Source: Paulinella micropora
Taxonomy: Eukaryota > Cercozoa > Imbricatea > Euglyphida > Paulinellidae
Direction: 5' to 3'
DNA: 64,000 nt
Assembly: GCA_019918135.1 (NCBI GenBank)
Contig: WBZZ01002490.1
Location: forward strand, 310,001-374,000
In this document: in pieces, positions 26,291-35,933 of the stretch
How positions within the stretch are numbered: the stretch's first letter is position 1
Layout of the letters: each line of letters starts with the position of its first letter
Notes under the pieces: model-generated
What the model was told of the DNA's origin: nothing
Database searches by the model: none
Seen by the model: the letters and a program-made list of their open reading frames with translations, nothing else
Program-made: the position numbers and the translations under genes

Positions 26291-26814
26291 AGCGGAACTC
26301 TAGTGACAAGTCGCTGGTTGCAGCCCCACCATGCCATATAACCACTTTGCCCTGCGCATCGACATGAATGACGCCGCTATCCAGAGACGATCGCACGGCC
26401 GCCACAAATGGCGGTCTTTCCCAAAACAAAGGCGCCACTGCGGGAAACGGCAGACCCCCGCAGGTGGCTTCCTCCGCTTCTACTACCCATGTCTGTTGTT
26501 CCGTGTAAGACAAATTTTCTTCCCTCTTGTAGACAAGAATCGTGAGGCCCTGCTAGGCCTGTTGTAGGAACTCGGAAATGGACACACCACTGGGCATTCG
26601 GCAGTGGCTGCACAAGTGTAAAAAAGCGCAGACTCTGTGCACTGGCGCACAGCTCAGCCTCAACCCCTACCGCGCGCTGATCAATGTTAATCTTCCCTTG
26701 ATTTCTACCCACTAAGCGCACAATGCGTGTCGCGTGCGAAATCGTTTCGTGCACGGAAGATTTTGTCCACGCCCGGCGCTTCGACAATGGCAAACATGCC
26801 CCGAGAATCTCCAT

Positions 26815-27162
26815 TTTGCACGTATATGTACAAGAATTCCCCAACGCAAAAACCAGCTCGCGTCGTCGGGGAAGAAGTCTCTTTTTTTTTCTTCCTGTTT
26901 TTAATACAAACAAAATTGATAACTTCAGAGTCAAACTTGACACGGCATCACCACATCCCCTCGCCCCCACTCCAATCAGGACTGCCCGACGAGGACAAAA
27001 AAGACCATTTAACTTTTTTTTAGTAGCAGGGAGCTGAGGAGCGGGGAGGGGGGCGGGGGAGCTGAGAAGCGGGAGGAGGAAGTAGGGGGGGGGGGGGGGG
27101 GGGCGCCTCCCCACATCCCACACACACGCACAAGGGCAAAGGGCGCAGAAAAGCTCAGCAGG
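26815..27162. promoter_or_regulatory. Divergent leader region
   Basis: It holds a T-rich patch (26881-26930), TTTAACTTTTTTTTAGTAG at 27007-27025, and the longest G run of the area followed by GCGCCTCCCC at 27087-27115. It lies between a minus gene and the plus HNH-like gene. No credible ORF. Confidence 0.4.
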
Positions 27163-28558
27163 ATGGACGCACTGCCTACCGAAGAGGACTTCCGGCTCGC
27201 AGACTCGGCGGAAACACAACAGGCGCTGTGCGTTAAGCTCCAAAACCTGGCAATGAAAAAGAACAATAAGCACCTGCAGGGGCTGCGCCCTGTGTACTTG
27301 GGCACCATGTCACTAGCAAGCGCGCGGCGTCCAGTCAGCACGCTCCAGGCACGGTACTGGGTCCTGAAAAATAAGTGGCAGGCGCGTCTGGCGCCTTACT
27401 TCATGCCGGGCGCACCCAAGTGGCACATTGACCACATCGTTCCCAAAAGATGGGGGGGTGTCGACCACCCCTACAATTACGTGATAATGCCCGGTGCGGC
27501 TAACTTGTGTTTCAAAGAATTCCTGACGTCCGAGAAGCTGGCCTACATCGGCAGCGTTTGCGGCACGCGGAGCTGCACGCCTGTGCGAGTTCCTGCGACC
27601 TTACATGTTGCAGGGACTAGCAGAGCTACCCTGGCAAATGCCCGTCGCGGGGAGTCTAGACAGCAGCATCTTTTCCCGTTGGGACGCGGAATCGTGCATC
27701 CCCCGGCCCGGGCGCACACGCTCAACTCTCGCGAAAGAAAGAAAACAGAAAGTGCAAGAAGAAAAAGATAAGAAAGCACAGGATGGCAAGACGGAGTCAC
27801 TGCCAGCGAAGACCCCCAAAAAGGGGCGCCGCCGCAAGCTAGCTCAAGCGGTGTCTGTCTCAGCGGAAATAGTCCCCGCCAAACGAGCACGACCTGCAAG
27901 CCGCAAGGCCCCGCGGGATAAGCATGCAATTACTGAAGCGCCCCCCGACGAACACGCGCTGCTTCTATTTAGAAACACGTTCCCCAACCTGCAGGCAGAT
28001 CCGGGGATTGTCAGCGAGTGTCAACGCACGAATTTTGTCAAACGCTGCCAGCTGCTCAAATTATTTCGCGGGAGTACTTTCCAGGAAATCTGGCAACAAG
28101 AGGCAGAGTCTTCGTCTTCTCTGTGCCTCGCCAGCAATCTGGGATTTCTTTTGGTGTTCCTTCAGCTTAACCTAAACAAGCATGCCTCCCAGCTTCAGCT
28201 CACTACCCTCGAATTGGACCTTCCACGCATCACACAAGCACTGCGCCAAATTTTTCTTTTTTTTCCGCACGTACTCTGGTCACCCAGCGCTTATGTCACA
28301 AATATGCTGAAGGCAGACCCCCCGGGGACTCTGTCGACACAGCATGCCCTCGCTGCCAGTGCTCGCCTGCTGCAAACCCTACTACCCTGCAAGCTACTGC
28401 GCATAGTAAACCCAGCACGTTCTGACGGGCAATTCACAGCAAACCGCAGTACATTCTCGCGGTATGAACTCGTGCCCGACACCGTGCAGGACAAGTCTGC
28501 ATTCGAAATCACAGAAGCTTGCACGCTAAAGTACTGGGAGGTGGGCCGGAACTGGTGA
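27163..28558 (+). pseudogene. HNH-nuclease-like gene, copy 1 (longest)
   Basis: ATG at 27163. About residues 85-115 read KWHIDHIVPKRWGG followed by a conserved Asn, the HNH endonuclease finger-and-helix pattern (His, Asp-His, Asn). HNH enzymes nick or cut DNA and are common in mobile introns and selfish genes. A basic linker (KERKQKVQEEKDKK) and a separate C-terminal domain of about 200 residues follow (FPNLQADPGI, QRTNFVKRCQLLKL, LPRITQALRQ, RIVNPARSDG), which recurs alone elsewhere in the window. The coding signal changes frame about once. Three more copies follow in worse condition, so this is the best-kept member. Confidence 0.65.
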
Positions 28559-28624
28559 TTGACAGTGAATAAGCCATGCATTTTTATTAAATTCGTTAAG
28601 TTTCAAAACCAATCAAGTCAAATA
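28559..28624. other. Spacer between HNH-family copies
   Basis: It contains the TGACAGTGAATAA motif, which is also found just after copy 2 (29400-29412), so the duplicated unit includes this 3' flank. Confidence 0.4.
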
Positions 28625-29399
28625 AGAAGCACCTGCAGGGGGCTGCGCCCTGTTTGCATGGGCACGATGTCACTAGCAAACGCGCGGAGTCCAGTCAGCA
28701 CGAGCCAGCCCCCGCGCGCTAAGTCTTGGACAATAAATAGCAGGCGCGTCTGGCCCCCTTATTTCATGCACGGCTCACACAAGTGGCACATTGACCACAT
28801 CGTATCACGTAATTGTAGAGGAGGTGTCGACCACCCCTACAATTACGTGATATTATTCATTCACGGTTCGGCTAACCTGTGGTTCAAAGAGTTTCTGACG
28901 TCGGAGAAGATTGCCTACGTCGGCCACGTCGCCGCGCCCCCCGACGAACGAGCGCTGCTCCTATTTAATAACACGTTTCCTAACCTGCAGGCAGATCCGG
29001 GGATTATCGGCGAGTGTCAACGTACGAATTTCGTCAAACGCTGCCAGCTGCTCAAATTATTTTGCGAGAGTACTTTCCAGGAAATCTGGCAAAAAGAGGC
29101 AGAGTCTTCATCTTCTCCGTGCCTCGCCAGCAATCTGGCCTTTCTTTTTGGTGTTCCTTCAGCTTAATCTAAACAAGCATGCCTCCCGGCTTCAGCTCAC
29201 TACCCTCGAATTGGACCTTCCACGCATAACACAAGCACTGCGCATAGTAAACCCAGCATGTTCTGACGGGCGGTTCAAAGCAAGCGGTAAAAACTTCTCA
29301 CAATATGAACTCGTTCCCGACACTCTGCAGGGCAAGTCTGCATTCGAGATCACAGAAGCTTGCACGCTAGAGTACTGGGAGGTGTGCCGGAACTGGTAA
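28625..29399 (+). pseudogene. HNH-nuclease-like gene, copy 2
   Basis: Strong DNA match to copy 1 over the HNH finger (KWHIDHIV, then a changed loop) and the C-terminal domain, but without the basic linker: the finger runs almost directly into the domain. Part of the domain is also absent. It looks broken, with a few breaks. Confidence 0.65.
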
Positions 29400-29734
29400 T
29401 TGACAGTGAATAAACCTCGAATCTACATTTGTGCAAGAGCTTGAAGTCACTTAACACTTTTATCAACAAGCTGATTTCTGAGTCAAGTATAATATCTCCT
29501 CTGACCCTACCGGTTACAGGAATTTATTTTATCAGCTTTTTGTTTTTCCACTAGTACCACACAGTCGCGCAGCGCTAACGCTACCTCGGCATTGCCATCG
29601 GCCTCGAACAGGTCGCCCGCCAGCCGCTGCCAACTTGAAGGCGGCGCCGTTTGCACACACCGTGGTCTGCCGGTCGTAGTACAGATAAATCAGAGACAGG
29701 CCAGTCATGGCCCTGGTGTACAGCCAAACAGATG
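29400..29734. other. Spacer without an intact gene
   Basis: AT-rich up to 29560. 29590-29725 has weak minus-strand coding character (a stretch beginning MTGLSLIYLYYDRQ), possibly a remnant. No domain recognised. Confidence 0.3.
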
Positions 29735-29815
29735 GCGCAGAAAAAGCTCAGAAAAAAGACAGTCGCACTACCTACCGAATAAGACTTCCAGCTCGCAGAC
29801 CCCGTCGCAAAACGC
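29735..29815 (+). pseudogene. 5' fragment of the HNH family
   Basis: Matches 27143-27230 (leader plus first codons of copy 1, sharing CACT-CCTACCGAA and GCTCGCAGAC). Only this 5' piece is present. It ends where a 70-bp inverted repeat begins. Confidence 0.5.
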
Positions 29816-29885
29816 GTGAGCTTCTATGGTTTCTCAAACGCGGCTTGGTGAATCCCCATTTGCCTGAGAAACCAAAGAAGCTCAC
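29816..29885. repeat. 20-bp inverted repeat with 30-bp loop
   Basis: GTGAGCTTCTATGGTTTCTC at the left pairs with the complement at the right end (GAGAAACCAAAGAAGCTCAC) with one mismatch. It abuts a truncated family copy. It could be a small hairpin element or the target of the nuclease; not decidable. Confidence 0.55.
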
Positions 29886-30697
29886 GCAATGCATTGTTTC
29901 TGCTTCGTGCAGCCGCGAAGTGTGTTGTAAGATGCTCTTGCCGGATCTGGGCCAGGGTGTCGGGAACCCTGGTAAAGTGGCTTTTGAGTCGGCAGATGCA
30001 TATATGCCACGAGTTGTGCCGGAGAACCCGCACTCGTCCTACCATTTGAATGTAGTTGATGCCCAGAAATTTAGGGGGGAAGAGGCAGGGGGGCGTTCCG
30101 GAGATAGACGGGGGTGAAAACAAATCTGTCAAAGGCTTATAAAAATCGTGAACGCGTATAACCTTTCTCCTCCAAGAAAAAGAATATCTCCATGCTTCTG
30201 CTAACGATGGTGCCGGCCGCGGCTACGGGTAAGGACAGAGTAGCTCGATTGATTTGACAGAGTTTTTTCAATTTTCAGCTGCACCAGCTAGCTAAGTTGG
30301 ATATGGCCGAAAAGTGTTATGCCCCCTCCCCTCTCTCTTCTCTCGCTCAACTCCCCCCTAAAAATAGCCGGCGTTTTTTCTCTTGTTGGATACGGTCAAA
30401 AAAGGCAATACCCCGGGGTTTTCCGGCAGAATCTAGCTTTTCAGCTATATCGTATACACACGGAAACTTGGCGACAAATTCGGGGCCAACAACCAACCAA
30501 CCAAGAGCAGCCATCGCAAAACATACCAGGGTGCACGTAAAGATCCGTCTCCTTCGGCACGTCACTCCTCAATTGTTCCAATTGAGGGTTGCTATGTCCG
30601 AGACATGGGGGTGTCTGATCACAGGAACTGCTGGCGCCTGTGTGCAAGGGTTCTGCCACCTTCTGGCGCTTCTTCGCGGGGGGAAGGGGGCAGGACT
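29886..30697. other. Gene-poor stretch
   Basis: No credible gene. A CTCAATTG-TTC-CAATTGAG hairpin lies near 30567-30585. At 30230-30280 a GTAAG, a T-rich run and a TTTTCAG occur in spliceosomal-intron spacing, but the flanking open frame is tiny. Confidence 0.35.
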
Positions 30698-30826
30698 ATT
30701 ACTTGGTTTCCGACATCGCCTCCGCTTGTAACTGTCGCATCAGCACCATCGCTGCTTTTGTGTTGCTGGCCTCAAACCGAACGAATATGCTGCAAGGCTC
30801 CAGATGATAATCGGAAACCAAGTAAT
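30698..30826. repeat. 16-bp perfect terminal inverted repeats, 129 bp apart in all
   Basis: ATTACTTGGTTTCCGA (30698-30713) and its exact complement (30811-30826). The inside has no gene. The size and layout fit a miniature inverted-repeat element, though target-site duplications were not clear. Confidence 0.5.
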
Positions 30827-31013
30827 CTGTTACGAGCTGCAAATCAGGCGAAGCTGCGGCTTCGTAGGTATGACATCTTCATTTACAAAATAGACTCGAC
30901 CAAGCAAGTGCCATGGGGCGCTTGCACCCGACCATCGTGAACGACTGGAAAAAAAACCCAGCGGTTGTAACTCGTGACTCGGAGGAAGGTCGCCGTCTGT
31001 TTAGTGAGTATCG

Positions 31014-31049
31014 GGGGGGGGGGGGGCGCCCCCCCCCCCCCCCCCCGCG
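31014..31049. promoter_or_regulatory. Long G-run/C-run palindrome
   Basis: About 16 G, CG, then about 20 C: the most extreme example of the tract class. Here it lies inside a decayed copy of the HNH family and not before an intact gene, which suggests the tract was carried along or grew by slippage. Confidence 0.4.
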
Positions 31050-31069
31050 GGGTAGGCATACCATCACCG

Positions 31070-31440
31070 AAAGAACCCCCCGACGAACACGCTCTGCTCC
31101 TGTTTTAGTAACACGTTCCCCAAACTGCAAGCAGATCCAGGGATTATCAACGAGTGTCAACGCACGATTTTTGTCAAACGCTGCCAGCTGCTCAAATTAT
31201 TTTGCAAGAGTACTTTCTAGGAAATCCGACAAAAAAAGGCCAAGTCTTCTGCTTCTCTGTGCGTTGCCAGCAATCTGGGCGCCCTTTCGGTGCTACCTTC
31301 AGCTGAACCTAAAACGAGCATGCCCTCCCTCCCAGCTGCAGCTCGCTACTCTCGAACAAAACTTCCCACGCATAACACAATCACTGCGCAAAAATTTTGC
31401 TAAGCTGCCTGACAAGGAAAAAAAAACCCGCCCCCCAGCC
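31070..31440 (+). pseudogene. HNH family C-terminal domain, decayed copy 3
   Basis: DNA matches 27945-28250 (ERTP-PDEHALL, LQADPGI, NAASCSNYFA in a shifted frame). Only the C-terminal domain is present and it is broken. It ends at the start of the tandem array. Confidence 0.6.
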
Positions 31441-31479
31441 CGCTGCGCAGAAATAAGAGTACAGACACCTCAACTTCAG

Positions 31480-33713
31480 CACAAACCCGCACGGATATAG
31501 CGGGCTTTTTTGTCTGCCTAGGGGAAAGAGGCATTAGTCAGCTGAAAAGGGGAAATTCCCGGGAATACACGGACGCAGATTGCCCCCCCCCCCCCCAATC
31601 ATTTTTCATTCTCTCTATTTATAGATTTCATTTTTGCTCTGATTCCTCGACCCGACGCACCCGGTGGATTTCAGTGCTTTGCGGAGACCCGGTGAAAATT
31701 CCGTGCCCGTCCCGGGAGACCCGGTAAAATTCCCGCTGCCACCTCCCCCCTACAAGAAGCACAGACCCGCACGGATATAGCGGGCTTTTTTGTCTGCCTA
31801 GGGGAAAGAGGCATTAGTCAGCTGAAAAGGGGAAATTCCCGGGGAATACACGGACGCAGATTGCCCCCCCCCCCCAATCATTTTTCATTCTCTCTATTTA
31901 TAGATTTCATTTTTGCTCTGATTCCTCGACCCGACGCACCCGGTGGATTTCAGTGCTTTGCGGAGACCCGGTGAAAATTCCGTGCCCGTCCCGGGAGACC
32001 CGGTAAAATTCCCGCTGCCACCTCCCCCCTACAAGAAGCACAGACCCGCACGGATATAGCGGGCTTTTTTGTCTGCCTAGGGGAAAGAGGCATTAGTCAG
32101 CTGAAAAGGGGAAATTCCCGGGGAATACACGGACGCAGATTGCCCCCCCCCCCCCAATCATTTTTCATTCTCTCTATTTATAGATTTCATTTTTGCTCTG
32201 ATTCCTCGACCCGACGCACCCGGTGGATTTCAGTGCTTTGCGGAGACCCGGTGAAAATTCCGTGCCCGTCCCGGGAGACCCGGTAAAATTCCCGCTGCCA
32301 CCTCCCCCCTACAAGAAGCACAGACCCGCACGGATATAGCGGGCTTTTTTGTCTGCCTAGGGGAAAGAGGCATTAGTCAGCTGAAAAGGGGAAATTCCCG
32401 GGGAATACACGGACGCAGATTGCCCCCCCCCCCCCCCCAATCATTTTTCATTCTCTCTATTTATAGATTTCATTTTTGCTCTGATTCCTCGACCCGACGC
32501 ACCCGGTGGATTTCAGTGCTTTGCGGAGACCCGGTGAAAATTCCGTGCCCGTCCCGGGAGACCCGGTAAAATTCCCGCTGCCACCTCCCCCCTACAAGAA
32601 GCACAGACCCGCACGGATATAGCGGGCTTTTTTGTCTGCCTAGGGGAAAGAGGCATTAGTCAGCTGAAAAGGGGAAATTCCCGGGGAATACACGGACGCA
32701 GATTGCCCCCCCCCCCAATCATTTTTCATTCTCTCTATTTATAGATTTCATTTTTGCTCTGATTCCTCGACCCGACGCACCCGGTGGATTTCAGTGCTTT
32801 GCGGAGACCCGGTGAAAATTCCGTGCCCGTCCCGGGAGACCCGGTAAAATTCCCGCTGCCACCTCCCCCCTACAAGAAGCACAGACCCGCACGGATATAG
32901 CGGGCTTTTTTGTCTGCCTAGGGGAAAGAGGCATTAGTCAGCTGAAAAGGGGAAATTCCCGGGGAATACACGGACGCAGATTGCCCCCCCCCCCCCCCAA
33001 TCATTTTTCATTCTCTCTATTTATAGATTTCATTTTTGCTCTGATTCCTCGACCCGACGCACCCGGTGGATTTCAGTGCTTTGCGGAGACCCGGTGAAAA
33101 TTCCGTGCCCGTCCCGGGAGACCCGGTAAAATTCCCGCTGCTACCTCCCCCCTACAAGAAGCACAGACCCGCACGGATATAGCGGGCTTTTTTGTCTGCC
33201 TAGGGGAAAGAGGCATTAGTCAGCTGAAAAGGGGAAATTCCCGGGGAATACACGGACGCAGATTGCCCCCCCCCCCCCCAATCATTTTTCATTCTCTCTA
33301 TTTATAGATTTCATTTTTGCTCTGATTCCTCGACCCGACGCACCCGGTGGATTTCAGTGCTTTGCGGAGACCCGGTGAAAATTCCGTGCCCGTCCCGGGA
33401 GACCCGGTAAAATTCCCGCTGCCACCTCCCCCCTACAAGAAGCACAGACCCGCACGGATATAGCGGGCTTTTTTGTCTGCCTAGGGGAAAGAGGCATTAG
33501 TCAGCTGAAAAGGGGAAATTCCCGGGGAATACACGGACGCAGATTGCCCCCCCCCCCCCAAATCATTTTTCATTCTCTCTTTTTATAGATTTCATTTTTG
33601 CTTTGATTCCTCGACCCGACGCACCCGGTGGATTTCAGTGATTTGTAGAGACCCGGTGAAATTCCGTGGTCGTCCCGGGAGACCCGGTAAAATTCCCGCT
33701 GCCACCTCCCAAG
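31480..33713. repeat. Tandem array, eight copies of a 278-283-bp unit
   Basis: The landmark ACGGATATAG recurs at 31491, 31771, 32050, 32330, 32613, 32891, 33173 and 33454. The copies are nearly identical. Unit length varies almost only in one C run of about 14-18. Each unit holds GCACAGACC, GGGAAATTCCCGG, TATTTATAGATTTCA, and CCCGGGAGACCCGG. The last copy drifts after 33560. No gene spans the array. Near-identity means recent expansion or gene conversion. A role in replication, packaging or recombination is only a guess. Confidence 0.9.
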
Positions 33714-33998
33714 GCGGAGAGGGGGGGTGCTTCCCGGCGCACCCCTCCCTCCCAAAGCTGGCAATTGTGGGGTGAGCGGCGCATTGGGTAGAAAAAAGCA
33801 GGTGGAGGTTGCTGCGGTTCCCGACAGAGGTGGTAGAGTTTTAAGTTTTTTTGCATAACTCTCTCTATCTCTGTGCATGTAATTAAGTAAGAAAGTGCAG
33901 ACATTTTCTTGGAAAGCCAAGTCGCGAGAAAAGTTTTATTTATGCTAGAAAAAAGCAGATATGTGCATTCTTTGTAAATGTGCGCTTTGTTCTCTTAA
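33714..33998. other. Spacer after the array
   Basis: It contains an isolated GAGACCCGGTAAAATTCCCGCTGCC tail just before it and no credible gene. The minus-strand open frame here reads through array sequence and is rejected. Confidence 0.35.
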
Positions 33999-34559
33999 TC
34001 ACAGGTAATCCCCTGCGGGGGGGCAGGCGGAGAGTGTGCATTCCTCTGTGATTCGAAAGGCGTCTATGCCCTGCAGCATGTCGGGTCTCAATTCATACTG
34101 CGAGAATGCTTCCCCTCCTTCTCTGAATCGACCATCGGAACGCATTGGGTTGACCATGCGGATTAACTGACAGGGCAACATAGCTCGAAGAACCTGTGCA
34201 CTTTGGCTGATTGCGTGCTGGGCAGGTAGAGTCTTGTGCGGGCAGGCTTGGAGCAGCTCAGTGACATAACGACCAGGTTTCCATTTTGCCACAACTCGTG
34301 GCAACGTCTCGAGTATCCGACGCAGGCAGCTCGTGATTGCAACCCGATTTAAGTCTAGCGTCGTCAGCCCGAGTCCCTCAGGATGAGCCCCTTTTTGTAT
34401 GTCTAGGGTAAGCGCTCTAAGAAGACTAGCAACAGCCGTCGCGACGGGCAGGATGACTTTGTGCTGATCGAAGAGAGCAACGAAGCTGCCTGGTTTGTGT
34501 TCCTGCTGGCATATCTCATGCAGATTGAATTCTCGTAAAAGCTTGAGCAGACGGTCCGC
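33999..34559 (-). pseudogene. Stand-alone C-terminal domain of the HNH family
   Basis: Minus strand. Aligns with the C-terminal 190 residues of the 27163 copy: RLLKLLREF, LHEICQQEH, LTTLDLNRVAITSCLRRIL, LPAQHAISQSAQVLRAMLPC, VNPMRSDGRF, SQYELRPDML and ITEECTL. The reading is uninterrupted, but its 5' part overlaps the start of the RPB1 fragment on the other strand and has no HNH finger. The upstream extension is antisense to RPB1 and not family sequence. It is therefore a truncated copy, the most diverged and least disrupted one. Confidence 0.65.
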
Positions 34560-35612
34560 GTGCTCGACCGCGGCAGTCCGGTTGCCGAGCTGCGCGCCCT
34601 GCTGCAGCGGGCGCCCACCGCCAGCCTCTGCGCCGCGCTCTACTCCTTCGACGACTACCACCAGGCCCTGCTCGAGCTGGGGCTGCCCGACCTGCGGCTG
34701 CACGTGCAGGACGCCGACCTAGACCTGCGGGGCCTGAGGCGCCGCCGCGCGCCCAAGGTCAGGGCCGAGGCTGGCACCGGCGTCAGCAAGGGCCGCAAGC
34801 GCTCGGCGGCAGCAACACCTTCGACTGTGTCCAAGCGCGCGCGCGCTGCGGCCAAGTGGTCGAAGGTGTCGCGCCAGGGCGCGCTCGTCGCCTTCGACGA
34901 CGCCGCCGCCAGGGCGCACGGCTTTGCGGACGGCGGGCTGCAGCTGGCCCGGCTGCTGCGTTCGCAGCTGCCGTCCTTTGCCGTGTGCTCCGCCTGGGCG
35001 TCCGCTGAGCGGGGGTGGACCTATGTACTGCTGCGCATCGTCGGCACCGGCGCGCGGCAGAAGCCCGGTGCGCCCTTGCCCGCGCAGGCCCGCTTCGACA
35101 CCTACCAGTACAACCACACGCAGCTCTACTGCGAGAGCCTGCTGCGCCAGGCGCTAGCGGTTATGCAGCCCGCGATTGGCGTCGACGCCATCGACCTGAC
35201 ACCTGCGGATGGGTTGCTGTCCGTGCAGATGCGCCCCGGGCGCACCACGCTGGCGCAAGTGCGGCGCCTGCTCGCCAGGCCCGAGTGGGTGCCCGAGACA
35301 CTCGAAATCACGGACCCGCTCGTCGCCTTCCAGGCCCTCGGCATCGAGGCCTGTTGCACGGCACTGGCGTCCGAGCTCAGGAAGGCGCTCAGCGGCCTCG
35401 GCGAGCTCGACTTCTGCCACACGCAGCTCCTGGCCTCCACCATGTGCCTCAAGGGCCTGCCCCTGCCCATCAGCCGCGCGGGCTACGCGCAGCTCGAGGA
35501 CGACCCGTTTGAGCGCGCGCTCTTTGAAAAAAACTGGCGCTTTGTGTCGGGCCAGCTGCCGGAAGTGGGAGATGCCTATTTTCAAATCTCACACGATCCC
35601 CGGCAGGCCTAG
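34560..35612 (+). pseudogene. C-terminal part of RNA polymerase largest subunit (RPB1-like)
   Basis: About 350 residues with no ATG at the front; the frame opens from the edge of the neighbouring domain copy. The C-terminal half matches the end of RPB1: DPLVAFQALGIEACCTAL, then HTQLLASTMCLKGLPLPISR, DPFERALFEK and GQLPEVGDAYFQ (the clamp-closing end of the subunit). In RPB1 these follow the trigger-loop region. Catalytic NADFDGD and the other upstream parts are not in the window. A basic insertion (KGRKRSAAATPSTVSKRARA) lies at about residues 75-95. It could be a duplicated tail, a gene split by an insertion, or a remnant. Confidence 0.75.
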
Positions 35613-35933
35613 TCATCTCGCAAAGGAACTAAACTTTACTCGCAGTTTTTTTTATTAAACGATTACCTGCTGTTGTAGCAGCACGATTTATTTTTTTAAA
35701 AAGGATTTTGCAGCAGCAGAATATGGCGTACTCAGACGATTTCGTTAATGAAATCCACCAGATTGGCAACAGCTTAGCTCATTGAAAAAAGGTCCGGACT
35801 CTGCACAAACACCGGCCCCCCCCCCCTTAGGGGTTTTGTCGCTCAGCGTGGCCCTTGTCCGAGAGAAGCCACGACGACAGACAGAAAAAAGGGGTCGGGG
35901 GGGGTGCTGGTCCCAATTTCGCGCAAACCATCC
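35613..35933. other. 3' flank of the RPB1 fragment
   Basis: TTTTTTTTATTAAACGATTACC (35645-35668) recurs, slightly altered, at 37229-37250 after the second array. A C run lies at 35818-35827 and a G run at 35896-35904. No gene. Confidence 0.45.

Larger units (their letters stand above)
25228..26814 (-). pseudogene. Gene with two Cys/His finger modules, frame changes
   Basis: The 5' end begins MEILGACLPL at 26814, just after a CATATACG TATA-like stretch. The 3' two thirds run in one frame and carry two finger-like modules, CCVDKC ... FCGKRH and CTGPGTFC ... YCNDEC, the second like an FCS/MYND-type knuckle. The basic segment KKRKLGQQ lies between. The coding signal changes frame about twice in the upstream third, so the gene looks broken. 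Three perfect hairpins lie in or at it (25240, 25505, 26267). Confidence 0.55.

Noticed and set aside
30230-30280. Spliceosomal intron signature
   Set aside because: GTAAG, T-rich run and CAG fit, but the joined frame would encode fewer than 20 residues and there is no gene around it.
31480-33713. CRISPR array
   Set aside because: Units are 280 bp and differ only in a C run; there are no short repeats with unique spacers and no cas genes.
33570-33920. Minus-strand ORF after the array
   Set aside because: Most of it is array sequence read in frame by chance.
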